Source: Parelaphostrongylus tenuis (taxonomy: Eukaryota > Nematoda > Chromadorea > Rhabditida > Metastrongylidae). Taken from it: 64,000 nucleotides of DNA. A program made the translations under genes and the position numbers. The notes beneath the pieces were generated by a model. That model saw only the letters and a list, made by a program, of their open reading frames with translations, was not told the origin of the DNA and made no database searches. The stretch lies in NCBI GenBank assembly GCA_019055375.1, contig JAHQIW010000090.1:1-64000 (forward strand), written 5' to 3'. Shown piece by piece: positions 51,170 through 61,994 of this stretch (the first letter of the stretch is position 1; each line of letters begins with the position of its first letter).

Positions 51170-51335
51170 CTCATCTAACCGCTTATAGCGCTTTACGATG
51201 TTGTAAATACACCCACTGATGCAGAGTGATAAGCATTATTTTTGCATCAGCTGGGACTCAAACCCATATTCCAGCCTATCTGGAGGCGCGTGCTCGAACC
51301 GTTGCAGTACCGACGTTTGTTTTGACACCACTCCT
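51170..51335 (-). repeat. tRNA-like repeat with terminal hairpin tail
   Basis: On the plus strand: TAACCGCTTATAGCGCTTTA (tail), GTAAATACACCCACTGATGC, GATAAGCATTATTTTTGCAT, CTGGGACTCAAACCCATA (B-box reversed), CGTTGCAGTACCGACG. Confidence 0.65.
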
Positions 51336-51570
51336 CTAAGCTATAATCAACGCATCTATTTGTCAGTAATCAATGATACGGTATGGCACTGGTAGTCGCT
51401 ATCGACATTGAACTCAATCACGTTAACAGCTGTTGGATAAGAAAGCAAGAACGAAGTTGATTGAAGACGAGTGTACTGAAGGTAATTATGATGGCCATAT
51501 AAGATCATAAAGGATTACGACTGGGCGCACCGCTGTCGGAAAGATTTGTTACCTTCTACTGCATGATGTA

Positions 51571-51880
51571 TTTTTAGATAGAGTTCGATGAGAAGAGTCA
51601 GAACTTCCCACTGAATGCCGAATACTCTTGGAACAAGCTGTGTAATGACCTTCAGAATGTGAAGGTGCTATACTGCAATAGAGCAAAACCATGTAATATT
51701 TAATATGAATTTCCTGGGCGCTTTCAAACCTTTCAGCCATGATGAGCGCATTTTTAGATAGAGTTCGATGCGAGGAATCAGAAATTGCCACTGAATGCCG
51801 GATCCTCTTAGAACAGACTGAGTTATGACGTTTAGAAAGTAAAGGTGCTATACTATAATAGAGTAAAACCATGTAGTAGG
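51571..51880. repeat. two-copy tandem repeat, 180 bp period
   Basis: TTTTTAGATAGAGTTCGATG begins at 51571 and again at 51751. The match continues through CACTGAATGCCG, AAGGTGCTATACT and AAAACCATGTA in both units. Confidence 0.8.
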
Positions 51881-51899
51881 TGTTGGAAATGTTGCTGAA

Positions 51900-53160
51900 T
51901 AAAACGTGTACGGTCTGTGGTTTAACCTTCCTCTATTCGATGGAGCCTACCGTCTTTAATTTCTTTATAAGGCATTATATGAAGCATCTATCCACCATTG
52001 CTATCTGTACTACATATGAGATTTAACGTGCGACTCCACTCCAGGGGATTGTTCAATCTTGAACATCCTTACTTTATTTTGCAAGAAATTGTCAGTTGTG
52101 TATACTGACGTATCTACCTTCAATTAGAGTGCATTCGATCACTTTCCTCGCAACCACCATTCACAAAGGTCTTCGAATTTTGGGTACTGATTAGACTCGG
52201 ACTCGATGTTTACCGTCTTTTTTAGTGAATGTCACTGAATGATGGTCGGTGCTATGCTTCCTACATTTCAAGGATTTGTGTGCCAGAGCGTGACGGATCT
52301 GCATCACAGGCAGTTGCCAGCTTAAGGACTGTAGTGTGTCAACTGATCCTGCAGAAGTCGCAACAATTTTCCTATTCGGAGATACGGTGTGTTTGGTTAA
52401 CCGAGCGGTATAAGTCCAGAAGATTGCGCTTACTGAATAATACCTGTGCGACCTCAATACCTATAATAACTACTATTACTTTTTGCTGGTTTCATTGCTT
52501 TTTCCTAGTGGTATTGGCCATTTCCATTGCAATCTTCCTCGTGCACATAACTAAGCTGCAAAAGTGAAGATCAAGACTTATGGCCGAAGTTGCAGAGACT
52601 GCGAAGAGCATTCACATTTAACTTGAGCACAAAATCAAGATTTCTTTCGTCTCGAAAGTTTTCTCAGGACCACAGCTCATATTTCAATATGCCAAATAAT
52701 CATTTTTGAGCCACGCATGTCATGTGGTCTATTAAAATGGGCTGACTTGTAGAGGGCGATAGTATCAATCAAAATCGAGATAATTCCATTCCGGTGCCCT
52801 AGACTCAATAGCTTTTAAAAAGACAATAGTTCACGTTGCCAACTTATCTCTTATCTGTAATATATCAAAAATTTACCGATAAGTTCCCAATCGCGACTGT
52901 GGTGTACCAGAGATGCTCAGTGAAGAGGTTCAAAGAGCTCAGACTTTTGTCGTAACGAATTTCATTTTTACACTCCTTAGTGAGCCAGTAGTCAAAAGTA
53001 ACCGGCAAGACTTTACTGCTTACTCCTAAGTGAGCTCTTGGATGGAGCCAATAAATCTTTTCTCGGCTTGTGTGACTTAGCTGAGAAAATGTAGATTGTA
53101 GCATGCAACGAGATCTACAAATACGAAGCAAAGTCTGCAAACATCTAAAGACAAAGTGCT
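51900..53160. other. intergenic, no gene recognised
   Basis: A weak tRNA-Leu-like A-box (TTGGTTAACCGAGCGGTATA) occurs at about 52396 with no good B-box. Open frames here lack family features. Confidence 0.35.
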
Positions 53161-53164
53161 TGGC

Positions 53165-53440
53165 GTTTTTCAACCCCTGAACGATGCGCCATGCATTCCT
53201 CTTCAATTTTTACCTTCGTTTGAAGTGAATGAATACATGTCTGGCCTTTACAATAACTCATGGTGCGCTCCCAGTGTTCCGAGTCAGTGCCGCTTCTCCT
53301 CAAATAAGTCTGAGAAAAGTCTGATACCGATCCACTGGCTCTGCAGGAATGGATGTTTTGGTGAGCCATGAATACGAGCTCGAACCGTCGACCTTGTGCC
53401 GCGACACAGAGCTCATCTAACCACTGCTCCACATGGGCTC
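53165..53440 (-). repeat. 290 bp SINE-like family
   Basis: On the plus strand the order is tail (ACGATGCGCCATGCATTCCT), body (CTCAAATAAGTCTGAGAAAA) and head (GAACCGTCGACCTTGTGCCG, AACCACTGCTCCACATGGGC), the exact reverse of the 63.4 kb copy. Confidence 0.7.
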
Positions 53441-53699
53441 AACTTTGACACTAGTGTACTGAAATCAGTACACATGGTCGTGGAATGTTTAATTCAATCA
53501 CACTTCGAGACATGAATAGCCCAACGGCCGTGATGACACAGTAAAGTGAATCAGCATATGAGTATGCGGAAAAAAACGCATTAGCTGAAGAACTTCTACG
53601 GGCCTTTCTTCCTAATCTCTTCTCATTCCGGAGTCACTGTGAGTAAATGTATTGTATATCCGTAGGACAAAAGTGGACCAATTATGATCTGCAAAAATT

Positions 53700-53830
53700 C
53701 TTTATTTCACTTAAGCAATATCGACATGACGCTATAGCTATATATGCGAGGATGCTGAGTGATGTGCAAAACTGGTAATCTGGGCCGGGATTCGAACCCG
53801 CGTCTCTTCTTATAGGAGGGTAGTCGCACG
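53700..53830 (-). repeat. tRNA-like repeat, truncated head
   Basis: GATGCTGAGTGATGTGCAAA, then GCCGGGATTCGAACCCGCGT. The A-box half is replaced by unrelated GC-rich sequence after 53820. Confidence 0.6.
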
Positions 53831-54537
53831 CACGTAGAGGGTGTTTCAAGGAGGCGGGGCATAGTTACGTCGCGCTCCGTTTGCCGATCCAACCACGCTC
53901 CTTTCATTTCTCCTCGCTTCGGCTCACTTGGAATCATCGATGAGTCATTCGTGATTGTAATTAGACTGTTGATTTTAGATCATCCTTATCGAATTCTAAT
54001 GGATTTTTCGCTATTTTTTGTTACATTATTGATTTTTGAGTGGGCGTTTTACAAGACTGTACGCTCTAAAAGTTCATATTTTAATTTGAAAATCGACTTT
54101 TTTGCTAAACTTGACGTCGAAATTAGCGATGCTTCCTCTTATGATGCAGCTAATTCCATGCGAGCTTGACGGATGTGATTTATTCGGCCGACGTACCTCG
54201 TCCTCTCCAGAGCCGATGATTCGAGTCGATTATCGAGTTTACTGCAGGCACTCGTTTATTTGTTGACATTTTGGATTGTATGATGATGATGAAATTGATG
54301 AGTTGACTAGACATACGTGCCTTAAAATTCCATAGATAAGAGCGGTTTGATATTTGAAAAGAGGACGGACCGCGCGCTTTTTAGTAAAGAAACTCTTTTT
54401 TCCACTTTTTTCCTTTAATTTTTCAGAGATAAGACTAGAAAAAATTTGGTGATAATTGGTAAAATCACCAGGAAGTACTATTTTCCGACACACACCGCTC
54501 TTATCTGTGAAATTTCAGGGTAATAGCTATCCGGTAG

Positions 54538-54712
54538 GAGCGCATGTGGCGTAGTGGTCAGGCAGAGGTGCTCTGCGTCGCACACGAGGTCAATGGTTCG
54601 ATCTCGCGCTCGTGGCTCTACCAAGCCTTCCATTCCTCCGGGGTCAGTAAACTCCGTGTGGACTTGTGGCACATCTCTCAGGGATCGATCAACGCCAAGA
54701 GCTCTATTCCTC
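54538..54712 (+). repeat. 290 bp SINE-like family, shortened body
   Basis: GAGCGCATGTGGCGTAGTGG, ATGGTTCGATCTCGCGCTC, ACCAAGCCTTCCATTCCTCC, then a jump to CATCTCTCAGGGATCGATCA. The middle of the body is missing compared with the 63.4 kb copy. Confidence 0.7.
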
Positions 54713-55079
54713 GTGCTTTTAGCTATCCAGTCACGTTCATTCATTACGAGTTCTTCCGAGTTGAAAGGATAGCGTCACGTCCTCATCTAGAAATACCAAG
54801 GAAATTTTCATATCTTCAGTCTTTTTGATTCTGTGATTTTTTCTTAATCGCTTTTTTTTTTACAAAATGTAGTCAATCGAGAGTTGGTCGGCTCAGTGGT
54901 GCGTTTTTTCACCCCTGGTTTCCTTTTGTTTTCTCCTTTTCCATCTCGATGTAGGTTCTCCTAGTAATTTTGTTTTATTTGTAGTGGTTATTACCAGGAT
55001 TTTTTTGGTACTACTTCTCTCCCATTTGTTATTTATTTCATATCTATTGCGTATTTTTTGAAAAACACCTATCATAAAT

Positions 55080-55390
55080 CTTTTTATATGACCGCTTTTA
55101 GCGATACTATGATGTTGAGATAAAGTATATATGCAGTAATTTTAAGTGATGTGCAAAGTTCTGAACGTGGGCCGGATTTGAACTCTCGATTCACACTTTT
55201 CCAGTGGCGCGTGCTAACCATTGCACTACCGCCGCTACTGCTTTGCCAACACTCTTCCTTCGCCACAAATGTACCGATTCCGTCAGCAACCACCTGTGGT
55301 TTACTGTTAGAGGCCTCCGGAAAGGGCGAAATGCAGGTTCGAATCCCGTCCGACGTTCAGAGTTTTGCTTATCACTCAGCATTAATCCTT
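55080..55390. repeat. divergent pair of tRNA-like modules
   Basis: Left arm minus: GACCGCTTTTAGCGATACTA tail, TAAGTGATGTGCAAAG, GGATTTGAACTCTCG, ACCATTGCACTACCGCCG. Right arm plus: CAGGTTCGAATCCCGTCC, GACGTTCAGAGTTTTGC, TATCACTCAGCATTAA. The A-boxes face each other and the tails point outward. Confidence 0.7.
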
Positions 55391-55789
55391 TGAGAACCAG
55401 CGTTGGTAGACAGGCGGCGTCGCTCCGTCGCATGCGCGGCATACCTGGACGTCTGTGCACGCGTCCCTGCCTGTCTGCCTGTTTTCCCATAAGGACGCAA
55501 CGCCGTCATTACAGTGACCGAAGGGTATTTGACATCGCACGATGAGGATCAAAGAGACCGTCATGGTTCCAGGGTTAATTTCTCGAATAGCCGTTCAAAC
55601 GTGCAGAAAGCCCCTACAGTTGCCCCAAGCCCTTCACCTTTTTTCTTGCAATAATCATTATTGTGCAAATTTGTTTTTGTACCTAGTGATACATTTGAAT
55701 TTTAGGAGTCATTGTGTGTTGGTATTGCTGGTGCTCAATAGGTGAGACCTCTGAAAAATTGAACAAAACTGGGTCAAAGCGACAGCACT

Positions 55790-58700
55790 ATGTCTCTCGA
55801 TAGTGAGTTTTCCTAAGATTATCTCTTTTTTTTCTGGAGATGTTCGAAGTTTTCTCGTTAACTGATGGAATTTGAGAACATTTGTTCGAGTTGAAGTTCG
55901 CAGCGAAGCAACTGGAGAAGAGTGCGCAACGATGTGAAAAACAGGAGAAAGTCGAGAAGGAGAAACTCACTGCTGCAATCAAGGTACTTCCGTTTCGGAC
56001 AGTCCATTCTTTACTGCCTATTGCTGTAAGTGATCTACATAGCTAGTATAAGAGACGCTAGTAGAGAGTTGTGGTCCCATCGATTTTTAGAATATTTTCT
56101 ATACTTTTCTCTACAAGATGTTCGCCAAAACGACCTGTTCGATAACGTAAGCCTAAGCCAAACGAAGCCTAAGCCTAAGCCCAAGCCTATGAAATTAAGC
56201 CTAAGCCTAGGCCGATGGGACCACAACTCTCCACCAGGCCTGAGTAAGAAGCCTAGTTCGAGTTTCTAGCGTTGTTTGAGACCCGAGAGGGGTTTGCATT
56301 ACTGTAGTGATTAGAGCCATTTTCATCATGTGGTTTATCATTTTTTTTCACTTTGAAAGACTTGTTGCTACCTTGTTGCTGGCTTAAATTCACACTTTCT
56401 TGCCTTCATTTTTTAAAAAATCTGCCTTTTTACGAAAGATGTAGCGCAATGGTTAGAAATGGCTTGACGTAGTGTCGTATTTTGATCACACTCTTTTAAG
56501 AAAACCAAGCTTTCAGTTCTTTAACGCTTGAAAATCGGTATTAAACTATTCGTAAGAGCTGAAACGTGAGCTTTATGCGTCGACAAGTGAGCGCAAGTTG
56601 TTGTATAGGTTAAACATGCGTCGAGTCATTTTTACGGTACTCAACGGTGTTAAGTACCTTGTTTTTCCTTAAGGCGATTATCAACGGTGAACCCTTTATT
56701 CCCTATTCCTCAAGCCAAGAAAATGATTCGTGTTCCAGAAGGGCAATATGGAAGTGGCGCAAGTCCATGCTGAAAATGCGATACGGAAGAAGAACGAGGC
56801 AGTGAACTACATTCGAATGGCAGCTCGTATCGATGCAGTTGCCGCTCGTGTTCAAACTGCAGCCACACAGGTAGTCACTAGACTTTTTTCCCTCAGATTT
56901 TATGGACTACGATACTCCTTCCTATGTGTTGGTGCGCTAGCATTGTGTTAAAATCCCAGTTAAGTGCAGTAGTCCGAAGTCTTTTGGTCTCCGAGTAAAA
57001 GTTGAAATAACCAATTATGTTAGGCGTTCTCATAACTTTTGGCACTAGAGCATAAACACCAAATTCTTTAATCAGAAGTAATTGAAATTGTTTAACAGTA
57101 GTATTCTTTGCGCATTTTTTGCCAACATTTTGGTGTACAACTCGCCTATACTTGCTTTTTGATGAAGCTACCTTGTACACAGATTCGTTTGCTACTCATG
57201 CACGTATGACGCACAGGGGGAAAATGTTAGTGAAGCGGTACGCAAGATCAATAGAGCTTGGGGAGATGATGCGGGTTGCAGAAAGGACGGCAAGGAAGTG
57301 GTTCACGAGGTCTAAAGCTGAACAGAACAGTTTGGAGGATCAGTCGGACTCGGGCCGTCCACAGGAAGCTTCATTAATTTTGCGCACCGCTTCACTAGCT
57401 TTTTCCTCTACGCGCCATTCGTGCATGAGTAGTAGGCGAATCTGTGCACAAGGCAGCCTCATCTTGAAGCAAGTATAGGCAAGTTGTATATCAAAATGTT
57501 TTCAAGAAAAGGCGGAATTGAATAGTATTGATAAGCAGATGTAGTTGTAATCATTTCTGGTTAATAAAGTTGGTGTTTTTTGCTCTGGTGCCAAAAGTTA
57601 TGGAAGACCTTATATACCAAGGATACCGATGACATGCAAAACTTACGCTCTCAGGCGGGAATTGAACCCAGTTTCATTCACAAATGCATTGAATTATCGA
57701 CAGAACTGTATTGCTAGCATCATGGCGAAGTAATTATTACAGATTTCTTCTAAAAAAGATACCTTATTTAACTTCCACATGATCATTCAGCTCTTTGTTT
57801 TAATATAACCTTATATGAGATTGTTGCATAGCGCTTTGTGACTATTCGTGCTATGTTTTCACAATAACGTTGAGTGATATGCAAACCTTTGTACCTCGAG
57901 TCAGAGTTGAGCCCTCGTCTCACCTTTTCCGGACCGTCAGTTCAACTCTCACCAGAGTTTCAAAGTTTTACATGTCACTCAACAACATTGGATATACAGT
58001 TATGACATTATATTGCTGTTGAAAAGGCGGTTGAATAAGAAATTCTTGTCGATTACGTACTCATGACAGGCTTGGTTTCATCCATTTCAACTCATTGCTT
58101 CTGCGAAGACTCAGATATTTCACGGAAACTGCTGTGTTGTTCAATTTTCTATTGAAATGGGGTTGACAGACCGAACCCGTTGAGGGTGCTAGTGACAGCT
58201 GCGATAGTTTATATTGAAGAAAGAGTAGTCGCAAACCGGTGCCCTTGGTGTTGTGGAGGTAGCACGCGCCCCCGGTTAGGGTGAAACATGGGCTGAACTC
58301 CCACCAGAAGTCGGGTTTTTGCGCACCACTCAATCTTCTTAGATGAAGTTTTTCGACATCATAGCGCTGCTAAAGGCAGTTTAACTTGAAAAATATAGGA
58401 TATACGTGTAGGAAAAGCTGTCAGCTCAAGTGGGTTTAATGCCAAAATAAGCTTACCTGGCAAAACTATAGGATGGATGCTGACAGTTCGATAGCTCATT
58501 CGAAGATAGGCGGCCGCAGGTGTAGTGGTAGCACACGTCCCGGTAAGGGTGAAACGCGGGATCAGCTCTCAGCTGAGGCCGGATTTTTGCGTACCACACA
58601 AACTTTGTGGTTAAATTGCGTGTTGTTTTGAGGACAGTAGCATCGCCATAGTATCAGCCCCTTCTTAGTGTATATGCTTTGAGTAAATTTATCGGTAAAG

Positions 58701-59421
58701 AAGTCAAGGATTTCCTAGTTCGCCTGGCTTCTTATCTTTTCCCTTTTCAACTTGCGTATTCCATGAGTTTGATGGGAAAGCTGTTGATTTATTTTCTCTA
58801 ACGAAAACTTTTCATTTGTGGTGTCCTTTATTTTTCTCATATAGCTTTCAGCTGTGTTTTTCAGAAGCGGGTGACAAGCAGTATGACTGGAGTTGTCAAG
58901 GCTATGGAGAGCGCTATGAAGACGATGAATCTTGAAAAAGTTAGTATCTTGCTTTCCAGTATTTGGATAACTTTTCATCCATCGACGAAGTCACTACTAC
59001 TTAACTTTTGGCTTTTTTTCCAAATCGTATGTTCAATTTGACGATATGGAAAAAACTGCTTGCAGGTCCAGCAACTTATGGATCGTTTCGAGCGTGATTT
59101 CGAGAATCTTGATGTACATACAGCAACTATGGAGCGCACGATGGATGGTACAACCGTCCTGAATGCTCCGAAATCTCAAGTTGATGCTCTCATAGCTGAG
59201 GCAGCTGACAAGGCAGGGTGAGTTCTCCAACTCATTTGTTTTGTTCACTCATAGACCTTCCATATTTTCCATTTGATACCTAGCTTATGCTGCCGTTTTC
59301 CAGTATCGAACTCAACGCTTCGTTGCCATCGAACGTGCCATCCTCTGTGCCAACCGCTGCGGCATCTGTTGCTGATGATTCGGACCTTACACAGCGTCTT
59401 GCAGCTCTTCGTAACATGTAA
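55790..59421 (+). CDS. did-2: CHMP1 / DID-2, ESCRT-III protein, six exons
   Basis: A complete gene for a 198-residue charged multivesicular body protein 1, which acts late in ESCRT-III membrane scission on endosomes and at abscission and recruits the VPS4 ATPase. Exons: 55790-55802, 55877-55983, 56739-56870, 58865-58939, 59066-59217, 59304-59421; all introns are GT/AG and all junctions keep frame. Recognisable pieces: [70 protein letters not shown], and the C-terminal [11 protein letters not shown], which is the MIT-interacting motif. The length is normal for the family. The start is set by a 13-base first exon (ATGTCTCTCGATA) that joins in phase; this is the least certain part. Introns 2 and 3 (755 and about 1990 bp) have been enlarged by repeats. 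Confidence 0.93.
56064..56231. mobile_element. foldback element with a telomere-repeat core
   Basis: Perfect 19 bp inverted ends, GAGAGTTGTGGTCCCATCG (56064-56082) and its complement (56213-56231), enclose about 65 bp of GCCTAA-type repeats (56144-56212; AAGCCTAAGCCTAAGCCC) with small interruptions. GCCTAA is the complement of the nematode telomere unit TTAGGC. It lies inside intron 2 of the CHMP1 gene. Confidence 0.8.
57021..57612. mobile_element. inverted mariner derivative
   Basis: Ends carry ATAACTTTTGGCAC..AGAGCA in inverted orientation (57032-57052 and about 57580-57603), each next to a TA (57021-57022 and 57611-57612). The left arm encodes the mariner amino-terminal helix-turn-helix region ([26 protein letters not shown]). 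The right arm from about 57365 is an inverted, diverged copy of the left arm (CTTGTGCACAGATTCGCC on minus against CTTGTACACAGATTCGTT on plus). There is no catalytic domain. It lies in intron 3 of the CHMP1 gene. Confidence 0.78.
57630..57720 (-). repeat. tRNA-like half module
   Basis: GATGACATGCAAAACTTACG and GGCGGGAATTGAACCCAG match the tail and B-box of the TTTTGCACATCACTC family on the minus strand; the A-box half is not recognisable. Confidence 0.45.
57860..58040. repeat. palindromic remnant of tRNA-like pair
   Basis: AACGTTGAGTGATATGCAAA on the left mirrors TTTACATGTCACTCAACAAC on the right, around AGAGTTGAGCCC and CAGTTCAACTCTC. The right end continues to GGCGGTTGAATAAGAAA. It is in CHMP1 intron 3. 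Confidence 0.55.
58235..58610 (+). repeat. two tRNA-like modules in tandem
   Basis: 58235-58390: GGTGTTGTGGAGGTAGCACG, GGGCTGAACTCCCACC, GTCGGGTTTTTGCGCACCAC. 58490-58610: CGCAGGTGTAGTGGTAGCAC, GGGATCAGCTCTC, GCCGGATTTTTGCGTACCAC. Both are in CHMP1 intron 3. Confidence 0.65.
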
Positions 59422-59429
59422 AAAGCTTG

Positions 59430-60465
59430 AAAATTTCTTGATTGATGTCTTATACTTTCTCTAATTTTCTGGTTCATACCGTGTTTGAGGTATTTTATCG
59501 GAAATCCGAGTGATTATGCCATGCTTTCTTGTTATGAAATTCTAGGAGGACATTAAACATTTTTTGTTTCTCTCTTCTTCGATGTGTAGCAAACCAATCA
59601 ACGTTCTCGCTAGTAAGACATTTTTACATTCTGATAGTGCTACCAGTTTTATAAATCCGAGTTTTTGATCCATTCAGGTGTATTGGAGCACCGTTTTCAG
59701 TCTTGATTACTCTCTTTTCATAGAGGGGTTGGGATTTTTCGCCAATGTATATATGACTTCCTCGTTCGTCTATACGAATTCCTAGTGAGCTCTTTTCACG
59801 ATGAGGTGATATGTATGTAACCGTACTCTACTTGCAGTAACTAAACGTAGTTACCTCGAATGTGTTGATGATTAATGCTATGACCTTTCCAGCTTTATGA
59901 TTCAGTCACTTGATTCTGGTAGTTTTCTTGAAACTCTGGTAGTCCTATCGTTTCAAATATAATCCAACATTTTCATTGTCAGAAACGACTGTATAATGGA
60001 AAGGGGATGTGGTATCAGGATAAAATCATTCACTATTACTAGTTTTTGAGCACTAGTGATTGCATCTTCAGAGAACGCCACCCATAACCACCCATTTAAA
60101 CCTGGGTTTAGGTTGACCCCTTTTTTCAGATGAACCCACGTTTATCATTCTTCTGGAGTCGTCATCGATCAAGTGATTTGAAGGGTTAAAAATCAGTCGC
60201 AAGTTTCAAACGTTAGATTTTTTGAGTGGTGACTGAAAAATAATTTGTAATTCAGAGAAAAAAAGGTGTAAGAATGGATTAGTGGGTTGAGATGTCAATA
60301 CGGTAGGGTGCGGATTTTTTTCTTTGCGATATCCACACTTCAGCTTTTCATGCTTTCTGGGAAGTCTTGGAGGAATGAAGAATTTTGCTGATTAGATGAG
60401 AGTATGAATGCCAATGAGCTACTCAAATAATAAAGAAAGTTTGAAATATCCCCATGAGAAATGAG
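59430..60465. other. CHMP1 3' flank and intergenic
   Basis: An ATTAAA at about 59550 could serve as the CHMP1 polyadenylation signal. No other gene or clear repeat is seen. Confidence 0.4.
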
Positions 60466-60469
60466 TGAC

Positions 60470-60730
60470 AGGCAAGAATTCAATAGGCAAGATCTGAACC
60501 TGTTGAAGGGTGATGATTGATAGCTATTCTAGAGAGATCTTGAGGAAAGAGTGGTGGATAAGCAGTGGACTTTGTGGTGTCGTGGTAGCACACGCCCCGT
60601 CCCGATATAGCTGAAACGCGGGTTCAACTCCCCCTGTCGACGGATTTTTGCCTAACGCTCAACTCTCTTAGGGACAATGGAAACATTTTAGACCTGCGGA
60701 AAAGCAGCGAAAACACACGAATCGCTCAAT
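60470..60730 (+). repeat. tRNA-like repeat (TGGTGTAGTGGTAGCA family), near full length
   Basis: Upstream segment TTGATAGCTATTCTAGAGAG and GTGGTGGATAAGCAGTGG, module GTGGTGTCGTGGTAGCACAC and GCGGGTTCAACTCCCC, then GGATTTTTGCC and CTCAACTCTCTTAGGG and a tail ending GCAGCGAAAACAC. Confidence 0.7.
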
Positions 60731-60774
60731 TTACATGAAGGGAGTTTTTCAATATCAATTACAAGGATAATAAG

Positions 60775-60880
60775 GTATGAGCAAAGCTCGGAACCGAAGC
60801 CAATGGGCTTCGAACCCGCGACTGCCGTTTCCAAGGGCTCACTGTTCTCCGTACACCACCCAGTACCCTTGCTTTGCCGT
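60775..60880 (-). repeat. tRNA-like module, separate type
   Basis: GCTTCGAACCCGCGACTGCC (reversed B-box) and GTACACCACCCAGTACCC. The body differs from the other families. Confidence 0.5.
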
Positions 60881-61004
60881 TCTCTCGGACAGCCATGTTG
60901 TTACTCTGTCGGTCTCTCATCAGTAATCATCATTGATGTCTCATAAATCAGCTTTTATCAAACCTCTCTTGAATTAATCAGCAATAATCAGTCGGAAATC
61001 ATCT

Positions 61005-61155
61005 TATTTGACCGCCGATTGCGGTGTCATGATGTTTCTATAAACCCAATGATGTAGAGTGATGTGCAAAAATGTCTGCGTCAGCCGGGATTCGAACCCA
61101 GATCTTACTCTTTCCGAGAGAATGTGCTAACCGTTGCACCACCGACGCTCGTTTT
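61005..61155 (-). repeat. tRNA-like repeat, well preserved
   Basis: A good example of the TTTTGCACATCACTC family. Minus strand: GCGTCGGTGGTGCAACGGTT, TGGGTTCGAATCCCGGCTGA, CGC closing the stem with GCG, TTTTTGCACATCACTCTACA, TCATTGGGTTTATAG, AACATCATGACACCGC, then GCGGTCAAATAAGA. A degraded plus-strand partner lies at 61360-61440. Confidence 0.75.
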
Positions 61156-61594
61156 GCATAATCAGCAATTTTCCACATGATTTAACCTATAGGAGCTTGG
61201 TATCGAGACGGCTAACGGCTTCATTCGGCTGACATCTTGATGTCATTTCTTTTTGGGAGACAAAAAAAAGAAATTGATTACCTTCTAGGTGAAATCACTT
61301 AGATTTCGACTACTACTTCTCAGTTCAATTCGCTTCAATGTCGATTTATGCTAGTACGTGAGCCTCGAAAGAGTAGGTTGCAGGTTCGAAGTCCGCCTGG
61401 GATTCCGAGTGTTTCGCTCATGTCTCAGGATTCCTCTGGCTGGACTCCACAGCATCGTCGTACCCCCGCTGGGGGAAACGAATACGGATCGCACAGCAGA
61501 TAAAGGCTATGAATTTTTATCAATACTCGGGACTCCTCATGATTCAGTTGTTCTCTTCGTGGTTTATGATCTATCAAATAGCCCCAGGAGAACT

Positions 61595-61910
61595 GAGCTG
61601 TGATCAAAAATCCGACCTCAGCCGAGAGTTGAACCCGCGTTTCACCTCTTCCAAGGGGGGCGTACAACCTCTACACCACCGAGGCCACCGCTTACTCATC
61701 ACTCATTCTTCAGTATGACGATGTGAATATCGATAGCTATGATGGTGAGATTGTGAAGGATGAGTGTTGAGTATGCGATGGCCTCGGTGGTGTGGTGGTA
61801 GCACGCGCTCCAGATATCGGTGAGGCGCGAGTTCAACTCCGGACTGAGGTCGGAATTTTGCGAACGACTCAACTCCCTAAGGCATGTTTGCAACATTCTA
61901 TTTATATCAT
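61595..61910. repeat. divergent pair of tRNA-like repeats
   Basis: Left arm minus: AAAAATCCGACCTCAGCCGA, GAGTTGAACCCGCG, CACCACCGAGGCCACCGC. Right arm plus: GCGATGGCCTCGGTGGTGTG, GAGTTCAACTCCGGAC, GAGGTCGGAATTTTGCG. The inner parts contain a GATAGCTATGATGG stretch; the tails (CAACTCCCTAAGG on the right) face outward. Confidence 0.7.
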
Positions 61911-61994
61911 TTAGATCTCAAAGTTGATCATGTCAGTGAGAAATCATCAGTACGAAGGAGAAAATCACTCCGGAACTCGATTTAAAACTTGAAA

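Noticed and set aside
52229..52567. 112-residue frame with a hydrophobic C-terminal stretch
   Set aside because: The upstream half is low in information and overlaps an opposite-strand frame of equal quality; a single hydrophobic run in AT-rich DNA is common by chance.
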